This document shows positions 7,167 through 7,781 of a stretch of DNA of 7,781 bases, in pieces. How positions within the stretch are numbered: the stretch's first letter is position 1; the number at the start of each line of letters is the position of its first letter. This DNA comes from Hydrogenimonas sp. (lineage in GTDB: Bacteria; Campylobacterota; Campylobacteria; Campylobacterales; Hydrogenimonadaceae), in assembly GCA_021647345.1 (NCBI GenBank), contig JAKIUX010000032.1, positions 1 to 7,781 on the forward strand. The letters are read 5' to 3'. The translations under genes were made by a program, and so were the position numbers. The notes beneath the pieces are model-generated. The model searched no databases, was not told where the DNA came from, and worked only from the letters and a program-made list of their open reading frames with translations.

Positions 7167-7175
7167 AGTATAACA
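7167..7175 (-). promoter_or_regulatory. Extended -10 promoter for the leader-leuA transcript
   Basis: Read on the minus strand this is TGTTATACT, a TG-N-TATACT extended -10 box with one mismatch to TATAAT. No good -35 lies at 16-18 bases (the hexamer at 17 bases is AGTATT), as is common for Campylobacterota sigma-70 promoters. Transcription would start near 7160, about 20 bases before the leader ATG and about 155 before leuA. It lies after the pssA stop, so leuA can be expressed separately from pssA. Confidence 0.6.
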
Positions 7176-7227
7176 TATAGTGTTGCAGCAATACTGAAGT
7201 TTTATTATTAATAGATAATTTTTCTCT

Positions 7228-7781
7228 TTAACTTCCCTTCCGAAATCTTCTTTCACTCAAAGTTTTGACAGCTCTTGCTACACCCCATATAATATAGAGT
7301 GTTATCAGCAGAGCGAACCCTTCAACCGGATATAGATAGATCAGAGAGGAGACTATTATCAGAGCTATTAAAGTCTTAGTAAGAGCAGGTTTTTGAAGAT
7401 CAATCTTTTTGAAACTCGGATACCTGATGTTGCTTACCATCAGCAGTGACAGTATCAAAACAGCAACCATTAAAACTATCTTTAACCCTTCTATAGCTTC
7501 ATACTCTTCGAACATCAAAACCCACACCGATACAAATATGGCCGCGGCAGGAATCGGAACCCCTATAAATACGGAAGGATCTGTATTTGGGCTCATTACG
7601 TTGAATCTGGCCAAACGTATCGCACCGAAAATGATATAAAGTGCAACAACCAAAATACCTAGGCGCCCATACTCCTCTCCCGCATACAAATATAGTAAAA
7701 GCGCCGGTGCTATGCCGAAGGCTACGAGATCGGCAAGAGAGTCGAACTCGACACCGAATCTGCTTGTAGTGTGGGTAAGAC
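7228..7781 (-). CDS. pssA: CDP-diacylglycerol-serine O-phosphatidyltransferase, C-terminal part (5' end outside window)
   Basis: An inner-membrane enzyme that makes phosphatidylserine from CDP-diacylglycerol and serine, the step towards phosphatidylethanolamine. The frame is open through the window edge; 183 complete codons are present, so the TTG at 7689 is internal, not a start. The visible part begins LTHTTSRFGVEFDSLAD, the second half of the CDP-alcohol phosphotransferase motif DG-x2-AR-x8-G-x3-D-x3-D: eight residues, G, then both catalytic aspartates. The two bases left at the edge (GT on this strand) fit an Arg codon, as the motif requires. Then come IRLARFN, FIGVPIPAAA (a PssA-type conserved segment) and about five or six hydrophobic helices, ending RRFRKGS. 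The type II, multi-helix form, not the soluble enterobacterial type, is indicated. The stop TAA at 7230-7228 is followed by an AT-rich stretch without a convincing terminator, so read-through into leuA is possible. Confidence 0.9.
   Translation of the reverse strand, partial: LTHTTSRFGVEFDSLADLVAFGIAPALLLYLYAGEEYGRLGILVVALYIIFGAIRLARFNVMSPNTDPSVFIGVPIPAAAIFVSVWVLMFEEYEAIEGLKIVLMVAVLILSLLMVSNIRYPSFKKIDLQKPALTKTLIALIIVSSLIYLYPVEGFALLITLYIIWGVARAVKTLSERRFRKGS

Noticed and set aside
7200..7227. ATTAT/ATAAT inverted repeat after pssA as a terminator
   Set aside because: The stem is five A-T pairs without GC content and lacks a following U-tract; not supportable as a terminator.

Overview
The window looks like chromosomal core sequence from a member of the Campylobacterota (the former Epsilonproteobacteria). 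The basis is protein content and gene order: tryptophanyl- and seryl-tRNA synthetase genes on one strand, followed directly by a membrane-anchored TPR protein that matches the flagellar motor protein PflB in size, layout and position after serS. GC content is moderate, which would suit a free-living (for example hydrothermal or sulfur-oxidising) lineage better than the AT-rich pathogens. This is inference and no genus is assigned.

Plus strand, 2-5449: a tightly packed run of six genes. It holds the 3' end of trpS, a DUF190 protein, crcB/fluC (fluoride channel; its start overlaps the DUF190 stop by one base), an unrecognised six-helix membrane protein, serS, and a 775-residue TPR protein called here as pflB. 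Gaps are 6, -1, 11, 53 and 9 bases, so only the 53-base gap before serS has room for a promoter. The run combines tRNA charging, fluoride resistance and a flagellar motor scaffold.

Minus strand, 7781-5455: the 3' part of pssA (phosphatidylserine synthase), a 222-base gap, then leuA (2-isopropylmalate synthase). leuA converges on pflB with five bases between the two stop codons.

The most interesting item is in the pssA-leuA gap. On the leuA strand it holds an extended -10 promoter (TGTTATACT), a good ribosome binding site and a 30-codon ORF whose last residues read NTLLPLLLR, ending 40 bases before the leuA start. This has the form of a leuL-type leader peptide sensing leucyl-tRNA supply. No classical terminator hairpin with a U-tract follows it, but the leader's own Shine-Dalgarno (AGGAGAG) is exactly complementary to its leucine codons (CTCTCCT), so the mechanism may differ from the enterobacterial attenuator. 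No mobile elements, CRISPR arrays, tRNA or rRNA genes were seen. No stretch longer than 300 bases lacks a gene.
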